Assembly (NCBI RefSeq): GCF_901709675.1
Contig: NC_051090.1
Coordinates: forward strand, 3,407,342-3,471,341
DNA length: 64,000 nt
From: Syngnathus acus
Lineage: Eukaryota > Chordata > Actinopteri > Syngnathiformes > Syngnathidae
Direction: 5' to 3'
A program made the translations under genes and the position numbers. The notes beneath the pieces are model-generated. The model ran no database searches. It was not told where the DNA came from and saw nothing but the letters and a program-made list of their open reading frames with translations. Of the stretch, positions 1 through 10,600 are shown piece after piece; positions within the stretch are counted from its first letter, which is position 1; each line of letters starts with the position of its first letter.

Positions 1-576
1 CAAAGGCTGGAGCTGTTGAGAGACCACAAGACAAAGCTGGAGAAGCTACTTGATAACATAAAGGAGATTGTTCCCTCTCCATTGGCACCGAGTAAGTACT
101 ATTAAATTCTCATCTTGATCATCTAATATTCTTTGCGTTTCACATTTGCTCTTCTTAAAGGCAAGGCCAAGAAGACATCTGTTCTGTCAGATATTGAAGA
201 GCAGATTCACGAGCTGGGTAGGAACATCATGAAGTTAAACAAGTCAACGAACAGCATGGACGTCTTGCCCCCTAATTGTACGTAAACATCGTCTCGTTGT
301 GTGGATGTTACTGTTCTGTGGTTAGTATTTGAGCAATTACCGTACTGTGCAATAGCAAAGTTAGCATACCGACTGTTAGCATTTCATTTGTGTCAGTGAT
401 GCCTATTAATATGTGACTTGTATACATTTGCAGTGAATCAATCGACACCAGAAATGGATAAAGTTCTGGACTGGATGTCTAAACATCAACGCAACATCGA
501 TGATTGTGACTCGATGCTCAACATGTCAGAGTCATCAGGATACAGATCGCCGCCTGTTTTTGCGCTGGATGACTGA
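1..576 (+). CDS. 3' end of a GIMAP8-like triple-AIG1 GTPase gene (partial, 5' part outside window)
   Basis: Three exons remain: 1-91 (end of the third GTPase-domain exon), 161-277 and 434-576, stop TGA at 574-576. Both introns are GT-AG, and the frame joins with one base of a codon before each junction, as in the two complete copies downstream. The first exon encodes the helical segment after the third AIG1 domain. The last two encode a tail that starts SKAKKTSVLSDIEEQIHELG and ends PPVFALDD. Exon 161-277 is three bases longer than in the other copies (117 against 114), giving one extra residue near MDVLPP. No frameshift or premature stop is seen. By family, GIMAPs are GTP-binding regulators of lymphocyte survival on intracellular membranes. 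The assignment rests on near-identity to the complete copies; this fragment contains no GTPase motif. Confidence 0.85.
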
Positions 577-748
577 GCTGCATTATGTCGTCGGTGTGCC
601 TATCAGGGAAAAGGCTTCCTCACACAATCCCAGAACGGGCTTCTTTGGTTAATTGAAAATTCTAAATTGTCTGTAAGTGTGAAAGCGTTTTTAAATGGTT
701 GTGTAATTACATTTGCGCTGATTTCTGTCTTGTTTCCATTCCGGATGA

Positions 749-846
749 ATGGGGTCGCGGGGTCGCGGGCGTACTGGAGCCTATCCCGGCCGTCATCGGG
801 CAGTAGGCAGGGGACATCCTCAACCGGCTGCCAGCCAATCGCAATT
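749..846. repeat. GC-rich fish interspersed-repeat fragment replacing 3' flank of GIMAP copy 0
   Basis: The flank of the partial gene matches the flanks of copies 1 and 2 up to a GAATGG at about 747. It then switches to a GC-rich stretch (a doubled GGTCGCG, then GGAGCCTATCCCGGCC and CAGCCAATCGCA) and returns to shared sequence near 847. About 240 bp present in copies 1 and 2 (GTCAACAGAGTGACCC onward) is missing here. The CCTATCCCxxC ... CAGCCAATCGCA wording is that of a very common dispersed repeat in fish genomes. The family name is not certain. Confidence 0.45.
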
Positions 847-1035
847 TTTTAATGTTTATATTTCGTTTATTTATTTTGTAGGCCAATTGAGGGATTTTGA
901 GTTTTGTTTTTATGTTTATATTTCGGTTATTTATTTTGTGCTGGACTACAGATAGAAATGTAATTTTCTGCTAAATCTGGTGTAAGGATCGCTTCATGGC
1001 TTGTCATACTAAAAAATGTATGTGCACAATGAAAA

Positions 1036-1041
1036 AATAAA
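1036..1041 (+). terminator. Candidate polyadenylation signal, GIMAP copy 0
   Basis: AATAAA lies 460 bases after the stop, followed by a second overlapping AATAAA. The same arrangement occurs after copy 1 (about 5825-5840) and after copy 2 (about 12725), so the whole 3' UTR is part of the duplicated unit. Confidence 0.45.
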
Positions 1042-1147
1042 ATAAATAATTTCCTATACTCGAGAGAAAACGTTGGCAAATTGTTGCCGTCGTGTTTAGT
1101 TCACGTTTCATCTGTGCTTGTTGATAGAAAATATCTTTCTTATATTT

Positions 1148-1324
1148 GGTCCTCGAGGGCCGCTATCCTGCATGTTTGAGACGTTTCCCTCCTCCAACAT
1201 ACCTGATTCGAACCATCAGGATTGTTATCAGTCCCCTTTGGATCTTGGTGATGAGTTCAACATTTAAATCAGATTTGCTGGATGAGAAATATTTCAAACA
1301 TGCAGAATAGCAGCCCTCGAGGAC
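1148..1324. mobile_element. Palindromic MITE (fold-back element), intact copy between GIMAP copy 0 and copy 1
   Basis: The left arm starts GGTCCTCGAGGGCCGC at 1148. The right arm ends CAGCCCTCGAGGAC at 1324 and is its inverted complement over about 31 bases with two mismatches; both arms include CATGTTTGA/TCAAACATG. The interior is short and non-coding. This is the well-known fish element found next to genes with the inverted CTCGAGG core. A second copy lies upstream of GIMAP copy 2 (5938-6103 plus 7157-7171), where an LTR-like element has split it. Confidence 0.7.
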
Positions 1325-1719
1325 TGGACTTTGACACCTCAGATGTAGATAGTGTATGGTTTGGTCATTTCAGGCTAATAGTAAAGGCTTGGTAGGGATA
1401 TTGAAAAAGCCATTGAATGACACAATTTTGGTCATCACATTTTTTGGGCACGAATGACATACTTGATCATTTTGAGATCTGTACCTTTAAAGTGAAACGT
1501 ATTGGCTGAAACCAGTTTGACTGCTTTGTCCTAATCATCACTCAGGAACGGTGCATGACGGAAGTCAGTCTGCTGAAGTCAATCTTGTAACAGGTACAAG
1601 ACTTTTCTTTCAAAGCGTTCTGGCGAAGAAGCGTAAAATCAGGAGAAACCTATCAGGAACCAAGGGGAGTTGATTTACTTGGCTTTGGGACCATTTGAAA
1701 CCCCCCACCCCACCCCAGA

Positions 1720-4700
1720 ATGGCAAACCCAGAAGGTAAGTTGACTCTCTTCCATGCAATGAACATACATTTGTCAATAAGGTGTTCATTTTTTATTTTG
1801 GGTTTTTACTGTGAAGGTTGCATGTGCAAAATAAAAAAAAGAAATAAAAAAGAAACTTTATTTGCCCAGGTCTCGTAACTTTACTTTTGTTTGGTGGTGT
1901 TGGGCGTTAACATTCAAAAGAACTCCAACCATCAAACCAGAAAGACCTGACTAAAGAGAAAGACTTGTTGATTACAGAGACAAGGAAGTCCTGGCCCAAA
2001 GAACATTTGTTGTCAACCTGTAAACCTGGAAAAACACTCTGAACTTTGTAGTGAATCAAATATATTTTTTTGTATTAGAGACCTCATCCTCTGTTTAGAA
2101 ATGTTTGGGGGACACACAATAAGGCGGTTGGAAAAATATTCAGCGTCAGTTTCATTTCGGGTAAATTTCCATTGTTTGCACAAAGAGTAACTTGCAACTG
2201 AAACCAGTAGAAAAAAAGAAATAGCTGCTTAACCTGGAGTTCAGCTTTTTTTTAAATTATTTATATATATATAACTCTGCTTCGTTGTGTACTTTTTGCT
2301 TTCCAGAGATAAACGAGATGCCTGAGCGAAGACTAGTCATAATCGGTGCTCGAGGAGAGGGCAAAAGCTCAGCAGCAAACACAATACTGACAAAACAACG
2401 CTTCGAATCTTCTCGAACTCAAACACTACAGGCCGAAGCCAGACACGAAATCGTGGAAGGCCGCCACCTGGTGTTGGTCGACACTCCGGGATGGAAGCGC
2501 TCGCCTTCCCTCAACGAGATTCCAGAGAGAGACAAGCAACAATTTAAGCTATATGCCTCCAAGTGCCAACCGGGACCGCACGCCTTCCTCCTTGTGGTCC
2601 CTACAGATGCCAGCTTCTCCCAGAAAGAGAAAAAGGCCGTGCTAGACTACATGAAGCTGCTGGGGAATCGGGTGTGGAGCTACACCATGGTCCTGTTCAC
2701 CTTCGGAGACTACCTGGGCAAGAAGACCATCGAGCAGCACATTGAGAGCGAGGGTGCGGCACTCACCTGGCTGATAGGAAAATGTAACGACAGATACCAC
2801 GTGCTCAACAACAAGGACAAGAGCAACTTATCTCAGGTCATTCAATTGTTGGAGAAGATCGACGACATGGTACGTGAGAATAGCGACGGCTACTACATGC
2901 TGGACAACAGCGTCTTCCATGCTGTTCAGAAGAGGGACGAAGTGGCGAAGAAGGCCCAACAGCGATTCAGGCAGGCTTTGGAGCAACAAGAGAAACTGAA
3001 TAAGATTGTTTCAGGTAAGTATAGCAAGAGCTACTCCACCACCTTGTTATGGCCTTCTTCAAGTCAGCAACTTTTTGACGACAATATCTTGTTGTTGTTT
3101 TTTCCTCCCCCCTGAAAAATGTAGAAATGAAGCCCATCCAGAAACTTCAGATTATTCTCCTGGGCAGCCATGGTGTTGGCAAAACCTCCGTGATGAACAC
3201 CATCCTGGGTATCAAAGAACAAGAAGACGAAACAACGGTGCTTTCTCAGCTTCACGAGGGCAGGGTGGGCAGGATGGAAATAGCAGTTGTGGACACGCCC
3301 GGTTGGCGGAAAGGCTCCCCCGCGCGTGACACACCGGAAATGATCAAGGATGAGGTTGTGCATAGCCTGCTCGAGTGCCGCCCTGGGCCCGATGTCTTCT
3401 TGCTGGTGATCGATGCAGATGCTTCGTTCAACCGCTGGCACCTGGAAGCAGCCACCACTCACGTTGAGCTGTTTGGGAAGAACGTGTGGAAACACACCAT
3501 GGTGGTGTTCACCCGAGGAGACTGGCTGGGCTCTCGCATCATCGAAGAATACATTGAGGGTGAAGGCCAATCTCTGCAGTATCTGCTGGAAATATGCGGA
3601 AACAGATATCACGTCCTGGACAACACGAACAAAGACGACGACGCTCAGGTTGACAAGCTGCTGGAGAAAATCTTTCAGACGCTGGCAGGGAATGGTGGGC
3701 AACATTTTGCACCCAAGCCGGAGATGTTGGATGCCCTGAGAGAGAACAAAAAAAAAGTGCAACTCGCTGTCGATCGGAGAACTCGACTCAAGGCCACCAG
3801 AGGAGTGAAAGGTACTTTTCTCAATGTCTTGCATGTTTAGAATTTGCGTTTTTGGTGCCCCAAACCTTGTTGGCTCTGGGAGCCCGTTTGTAACCTGAAA
3901 TGTTCATAAATCAAGACAGTGTGTCCCCTTGAACTGAATGGGAACGCAATGAATCTGTTCCACTCATACATTTCTGATTTTGGGATTTTTTTTTTTTTTT
4001 TTGCCACACAGGTCCTACCAAAAAGTTGCACAAGATAAAAATCTTGATACTTGGTGAAAAGAAGTCCGGAAAGACAACAACAGCAAATTTGATCCTGCGA
4101 GATAAAGTCTTCCCTACGCAAGCAAATCACGGGTGTATGGCCAGGCAGGCACCGGTCGCCGACAGGCAGGTCACAGTGGTCGACACCCCTGGCTGGGCAG
4201 CAGAGGAGTCCCAGTGCACCCGGGAACAGGACCAAGAAATAGTCAGCGGTCTGACCCTGAGTCCTCAGGGGGTCAACGCTGTTCTGATTGTGTTGTCCTT
4301 GGATTTGAAGTTCAGGGAGGCCAATCATGACGCCCTGGTGGATCACATCACGCTCTTTGGCGACAAAATCTGGAACCACACAATGGTTTTGTTCACAAAC
4401 AAGGACACTCTGGCAGACAAATCCTTGGAGGAGTATATCGAGAAAGAAGACCAAGCACTGCGACAGTTGGTCGACAAATGTGGAAACAATTACCACTGTC
4501 TGAACATCGTAGAGACACGCGATGATACCCAGCACGTCCAGCTGTTTAACAAGATAGAGGACATGTCAGCAAAGAACCAGGGCCGCCTCTTCTGTCCCAA
4601 CATGAACGACATCTACCGTAGTATTGACGAAAAGTTCCAGAAGAGGAACCGTACTGTTCGTAATATGGTGGTGCAGGCGTTCACAAGCCAAAGGCTGGAG

Positions 4701-5261
4701 CTGTTGAGAGAGCACAAGACAAAGCTGGAGAAGCTACATGATAACATAAAGGAGGTTGTTCTTCTTCCATTAGCAACGAGTAAGTCCTGTTAAATTATCA
4801 TATTGATCATCTGAATATTTCTTGCGTTTCACATTTGCGCTTCTTAAAGGCGAGGCCAAGAAGACATCTGTTCTGTCAGATATTGAAGAGCAGATTCACG
4901 AGCTGGGTAGGAACATCATGAAGTTAAACAAGTCAACGAACAGCATGGACATGCCCCTTAATTGTACGTAAACATGTCTTGTTGTGTGGATGTTACTGTT
5001 CTGTGGTTAGCATTTGAGCAATTACCGTACTGTGCAATAGCAAAGTTAGCATACCGACTGTTAGCATTTCATTTGTGTCAGTGATGCCTATTAATATGTG
5101 AATTGTATTCATCTGCAGTGAGTCAATCGATACCAGAAATGAATAAAGTTCTGGAATGGATGTCTAAATATCAACGCAACACCGATGATTATAACTCGAT
5201 GCTCAACACGTCAGAGTCATCAGGATACAGATCGCCGCCTGTTTTTGCGCTGGATGACTGA
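1720..5261 (+). CDS. GIMAP8-like protein with three AIG1 GTPase domains (copy 1, complete, 811 aa)
   Basis: Exons: 1720-1735, 2307-3014, 3125-3811, 4012-4779, 4850-4963, 5119-5261; 2436 nt, all introns GT-AG, every junction after codon base 1. The start exon gives MANPE. Three AIG1 domains follow, one per large exon. P-loops are GARGEGKS (residues 19-26), GSHGVGKT (255-262) and GEKKSGKT (485-492), each with a DTPGW switch motif; G4-like boxes read FTFGDYLG, FTRGDWLG and FTNKDTLA. Helical segments end each domain, and a tail of about 85 residues ends FALDD. No membrane segment is evident. Three GTPase domains in one chain is the GIMAP8 layout in mammals; fish GIMAPs are expanded, so one-to-one orthology is not claimed. 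By family, these proteins bind GTP, form membrane-associated oligomers and act in immune cells. The ATG was chosen because its exon joins in frame and the neighbour copy keeps it. Confidence 0.93.
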
Positions 5262-5937
5262 GCTGCATTATGTCGTCGGTGTGCCAATCAGGGAAAAGGC
5301 TTCCTCACACAATCCCAGAACTTGCTTCTTAGGTTAATTGAATATTCTAAATTGACTTTAAGTGTGAAAGTGTTTGTAAATGGTTTGCTCTGACTTCTGT
5401 CTTGTTTCCATTCTGGAAGAATGGTCAACAGAGTGACCCTAACTCTAGTAAAGAACAATGCCAACAATTTTTGGTATTCACTGAAACTCTGAATGACCAC
5501 CGTTGGTATTTAAATTGAATTTGTAGGGATGTTAACATTGTCCTCACACTGTAGACTAATTTTAATTGGCTTCTTACACCATCCTTGCAGTGTACTATGT
5601 TTTAATATATATCTATTTTTATCTGTGATGCATTTTATTGTATATATTATGCATCGGATTTTGTTGTGTAGGCCAATTGAGGGCTTTTGAGTTTTGTTTT
5701 TATGTTTAGATTTCGTTTATTTATTTTGTGCTGGACTACAGATGGAAATGTAATTTTCTGCTAAATCTGGTGTAAGGATCGATTCATGTCTTGTCATACT
5801 AAAAAATGTATGTGCACAATGAAAAAATAAAATAAATAATTTCCTATACTCGAGATACAAAGTTGGCAAATTGTTGCTATCGTGTTTATTTCACGTTTCA
5901 TCTGTGTTTGTTGATAGAAAATATCTTTCTTATATTT

Positions 5938-7171
5938 GGTCCTCGAGGGCCGCTATCCTGCATGTTTGAGACGTTTCCCTCCTCCAACATACCTGATTCG
6001 AACCATCATGATTGTTATCAGGCCCCTTTGGATCTTGGTGATGAGTTCAACATTTAAATCAGATTTGCTGGATGAGAAATATTTCAAACATGCAGAATAG
6101 CAGTGAAGGAATGGGGTCGAAATACAAAAAGTCCTGCCTAGCTACAAAAACAGATATGCTCGAACTTCATTGAATAAAGTACATAAACAGAAAAGTATAT
6201 TCACATATTAAATCAATAAAAGAAACATTTTAAGCATATAATTATACCTACACACCAAATCAATAAAGTAGACATAACTAGACATTTTTGATAGGGGGTA
6301 ATGACAAAGGTTTTTATAACTTTATGATCTGATATATATGTATTTCTGAGCACTTTGAAATAACAAATGTTTTTTGATATATTGCCTGAATAGCTTAATG
6401 ACCCTTAAGGAACTGTTTAATGCATGCCTGATGATTTTCTAAATCACGGACACTGCCAAAGTCGTCTAAAAATGTTCAGTACTTGATTGTATCTTATGTT
6501 CTGACTAATGCTAGACGCCGGTTTCCGATTACTACTGAACGTTCTGGACAGAGGGAAATATTTGGCCTAACAAAGAAAAGATATGGTTGGAAGCATGATT
6601 AAACTAAGAATATGACGACGTAAGCAAGTACATGGAGTATCAAAAGAACAAACAAACAAAAACATGGTAAGTGGTGAGTACAAACTTTGCATAGTCAGGG
6701 AACATTAATAAATTGATGATGTCACAGCCGAAAGTTCACATAATTCCGTACAAAATGACAAAATTGAAAGAATGACGAATGGATGAGGTGCGACAGTGTA
6801 TGTGCAAGAATGGAGCAGGATGTTTACAGGAAGGTCACTTGGAGATAAAACCAGCAGGTGGCAGAGGGAGACAGCCAAGAACCCGGCCAAAGATGATCGC
6901 CAAGGCCGAAAGACGGGATGGAAGACAACAGCCCCCACACACACCGAATCGCCCATAATCAGCACCCACCCCCACGGAACCAGCTCTCACCGAACCAGCA
7001 CCCACTCCCATATCTGCTTCAGTGTCTTAGCATTTTCCTAAATCTGAAGAAATCAAACGAGCACGCAGTGAGTAAATTGGATAACAGGTGATCGGCAATG
7101 GCTTTTGCCGTGAGGGGCAGATAGCGCGCTCCCTAAATTGGGGACAAAGTCCAACAGCAGCCCTCGAGGAC
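5938..7171. mobile_element. Second copy of the palindromic MITE, split by an LTR-like insertion
   Basis: The left part (5938-6103) matches the intact MITE at 1148-1313. The last bases of its right arm (CCCTCGAGGAC) appear only at 7161-7171, after the 1053-bp insertion at 6104-7156. The MITE was therefore present before the insertion. Confidence 0.65.
6104..7156. mobile_element. Solo-LTR-like insertion (1053 bp, TG...CA ends, 4-bp target duplication)
   Basis: The element starts TGAAGGAATGG and ends GTCCAACA, flanked on both sides by GCAG (6100-6103 and 7157-7160). The uninterrupted target AATAGCAGCCCTCG is seen at about 1307-1320 in the sister copy. TG/CA ends with a 4-bp duplication fit an LTR retrotransposon such as Gypsy. 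There is no coding sequence and no second LTR, so it is read as a solo LTR. An AATAAA lies at 6173-6178. Orientation and family are undetermined; a non-autonomous DNA element with these ends by chance is the alternative. Confidence 0.6.
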
Positions 7172-7604
7172 TGGACTTTGACACCTCAGATGTAGATAGT
7201 GTATGGTTTGGTCATTTCAGGCTCATAGTAAAGGCTTGGTAGGGATATTGAAAAAGACATTGAATGACACAATTTTGGTCATCACATTTTTTTGGGCACG
7301 AATGACATACTTGATCATTTTGAGATGGCTACCTTTAGAGTGCAACCTACTGGCTGAAACCAGTTTGACTTTGTCCTTCTTGGCAGAACTCTGATTGCTT
7401 TCTTAAACCCGCCCACTAATCATCACTCAGTAACGGTGCATGACGGAAGTCAGTCTGGTGAAGTCAATCTTGTAACAGGTACAAGACTTTTCTTTCAAAG
7501 CGTTCTGGCGAAGAAGCGTAAAATCAGGAGAAACCTATCAGGAACCAGGGGGAGTTGATTTACTTGGCTTTGGGACCATTTGAAACCCCCCACCCCACCC
7601 CAGA

Positions 7605-10600
7605 ATGGCAAACCCAGAAGGTCAGTTGACTCTCTTCCATGCAATGAACATAAATTTGTCAATAAGGTGTTCATTTTTTATTTTGGGTTTTTACTGTGAA
7701 GGTTGCATGTGCAAAATAAAAATAATAAAAAAAAAAACTTCATTTTCCAAGGTCTTGTAACTTTTGTTAGGTGGTGATGGGCTCTTGCAGTTTTTCTTTT
7801 GTTTGGTGGTGTTGGGTGTTAACATTCAAAAGAAATGCAACCGTCAAACCAAAAAGACCTGACTAAAGTGAAAGACTTGTTGATTACAGGGACAAGGAAG
7901 TCCTGGCCCAAAGAACATTTGTTGTCAACTTTTAAAACTGGAAAAACACTCTGAACTTTGTAGTGGATCAAATATATTTTTTTGTACTAGAGACCTCATT
8001 CTCTGTTTAGAAATGTTTGAGGGACACAATAAGGCGGTTGGAAAAATATATCCAAATACGCCAGCGACTGTTAGGGTTAACAGATTATCTTGATCATATG
8101 ATTATGTTGGGGTGTAATGATTAACCTGTCCTGTCTTAACAACAGTAGTAGAACAAAGTGCTAAGGTCTTTTGAACTGATTAACTAGCTGCAGAGGAAGT
8201 AATCAAAGTTGTTTTGTTTACACAACGTCGTAAAAGACCCCCTGCTATGCTTTGATCAGCAGGCCAGGGGCTTCAACCCCATCCTGTCCACTCTCACCCC
8301 CACTCTCACTCCCATTCTGTTTCTCTCAATAAAAATGCTCCTGCAAGAGGCCTGAGTCAGACCTCATTTGATCATCGCTGTACGCACAGCGACGAATGAC
8401 TCTCCACCTGCAGGTGTTTCAAAGGGCATACTGTCTCCTGTGTGGTTCTTGCAAAATAAGTTAGAGTGAGCGCCACCCTAACAGCGACAGTTTCATATCA
8501 GGTAAACTGAAAGTGTTGAATTCAGTGGATTCAGGAAAAAAATAAATAGATGCTTAACATGGAGTTCAGCTTTTTTATTTTTTGTTTTTTGTTATATATA
8601 GTAACTGTGACACTGTGTGTCTGACTTCATAAGACCAAGTTGGGTTGTTATGATGCGTCTAGTGTGTTGGTGGAGTGCCCAGTGCATGTCACTTCTCACT
8701 GTCAACCCTCACCGCTGGCTAGCAGTATGCGAACGGGAGAGCCGAGTGCGTAAGTCTCTCCCTGCCAGTACATAGGCTCTCTAACAGCAAGCCCTATGTA
8801 GTGCCTCCACGCGGCGACACATGGTAACTGGGTACAACGCGGACCCAGGCTAAACTACAAGGGACTCGGAGGAGGTTTGGCCCCTAGACGTGCGGCACGC
8901 AGGCCCACCGGTGTGTGGACACGCCCTGGTGCCCACGAACCAGCCCCCAACTATGGGTTAAATAGTACCACTGCCCAGTGGGCTCCTCGGGAGAGGAATG
9001 GGCTAAGGGAGTCAACCCCTACAGAAAATCAATTTCCCCTTGGGTTGGTGTCAGGAAGGGCATCCGGCTGTAAAAAGTTTTGCTCCAAAAGTTTTCTCAG
9101 TATAGGACTTTCAACCACGAGATGGCCATGGACCGTCCTCGGTGGAAGAAAGCCATATTGAGAATCCAGTCCAACCCAGCGGCGCCTGGAAAGCGGACTT
9201 TAAACTGATGATGATGTTATATATAGTAACTCTGCTTCGTTGTGTACTTTTTGCTTTCCAGAGATAAACGAGATGCTTGAGCGAAGACTAGTCATAATCG
9301 GTGCTCGACGGGAGGGCAAAAGCTCAGCAGCAAACACAATACTGACAAAACGACGCTTCGAATCTTCTCGAACTCAAACACTACAGGCCGAAGCCAGACA
9401 CGAAATCGTGAAAGGCCGCCACCTGGTGTTGGTCGACACTCCGGGATGGAAGCGCTCGCCTTCCCTCAACGAGATTCCAGAGAGAGACAAGCAACAATTT
9501 AAGCTATATGCCTCCAAGTGCCAACCGGGACCGCACGCCTTCCTCCTTGTGGTCCCTACAGATGCCAGCTTCTCCCAGAAAGAGAAAAAGACCGTGCTAG
9601 ACTACATGAAGCTGCTGGGGAACCGGGTGTGGAGCTACACCATGGTCCTGTTCACCTTCGGAGACTACCTGGGCAAGAAGACCATCGAGCAGCACATTGA
9701 GAGCGAGGGTGCAGCACTCACCTGGCTGATAGGAAAATGTAACGACAGATACCACGTGCTCAACAACAAGGACGAGAGCAATTTATCTCAGGTCATTCAA
9801 TTTCTGGAGAAGATCGACGACATGGTACGTGAGAATAACGGCAGCTACTACATGGACAACAGCGTCTTCCATGCTATTCAGAAGAGGGACGAAGTGGCGA
9901 AGAAGGCCCAACAGCGATTCAGGCAGGCTTTGGAGCAACAAGAGGAACTGAATAAGATTGTTTCAGGTAAGTATAGCAAGAGCTACTCCACCACCTTGTT
10001 ATGACCTTCTTCAAGTCAGCAACTTTTTGACGACAATATCTTGTTGTTGTTGTTTTTTCCTCCCCCCTGAAAAATGTAGAAATGAAGCCCATCCAGAAAC
10101 TTCAGATTATTCTCCTGGGCAGCCGTGGTGTTGGCAAAACCTCCGTGACGAACACCATCTTGGGTATCAACGAACAAGAAGACGAAACAACGGTGTTTTC
10201 TCAGCTTCACGAGGGCAGGGTGGGCAGGATGGAAATAGCAGTTGTGGACACGCCCGGTTGGCGGAAAGGCTACCCCGCGCGTGACACACCGGAAATGATC
10301 AAGGATGAGGTTGTGCATAGCCTGCTCAAATGCCGCCCTGGGCCCGATGTCTTCTTGCTGGTGATCGATGCAGATGCTTCGTTCAACCGCTGGGACCTGA
10401 AAGCAGCCACCACTCACGTTGAGCTGTTTGGGCAGAACGTGTGGAAACACAGCATGGTGGTGTTCACTCGAGGAGACTCACGCCACATCGAAGAATACAT
10501 TGAGTATGAAGGCAAATCTCTGCAGTATCTGCTGGAAATATGCGGGAACAGATATCACGTCCTGGACAACACGAACGAATATGACGGCGCTCAGGTTGAC

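Noticed and set aside
3064-3834. Long - strand open frame opposite GIMAP copy 1 exon 3 (and a similar one at 10016-10450)
   Set aside because: Antisense shadow of a conserved coding exon; the + strand frame has P-loop and DTPGW motifs and splice support.
8877-9161. 94-codon open frame before GIMAP copy 2 exon 2
   Set aside because: Lies within the RTE 3' UTR insertion, which is non-coding.
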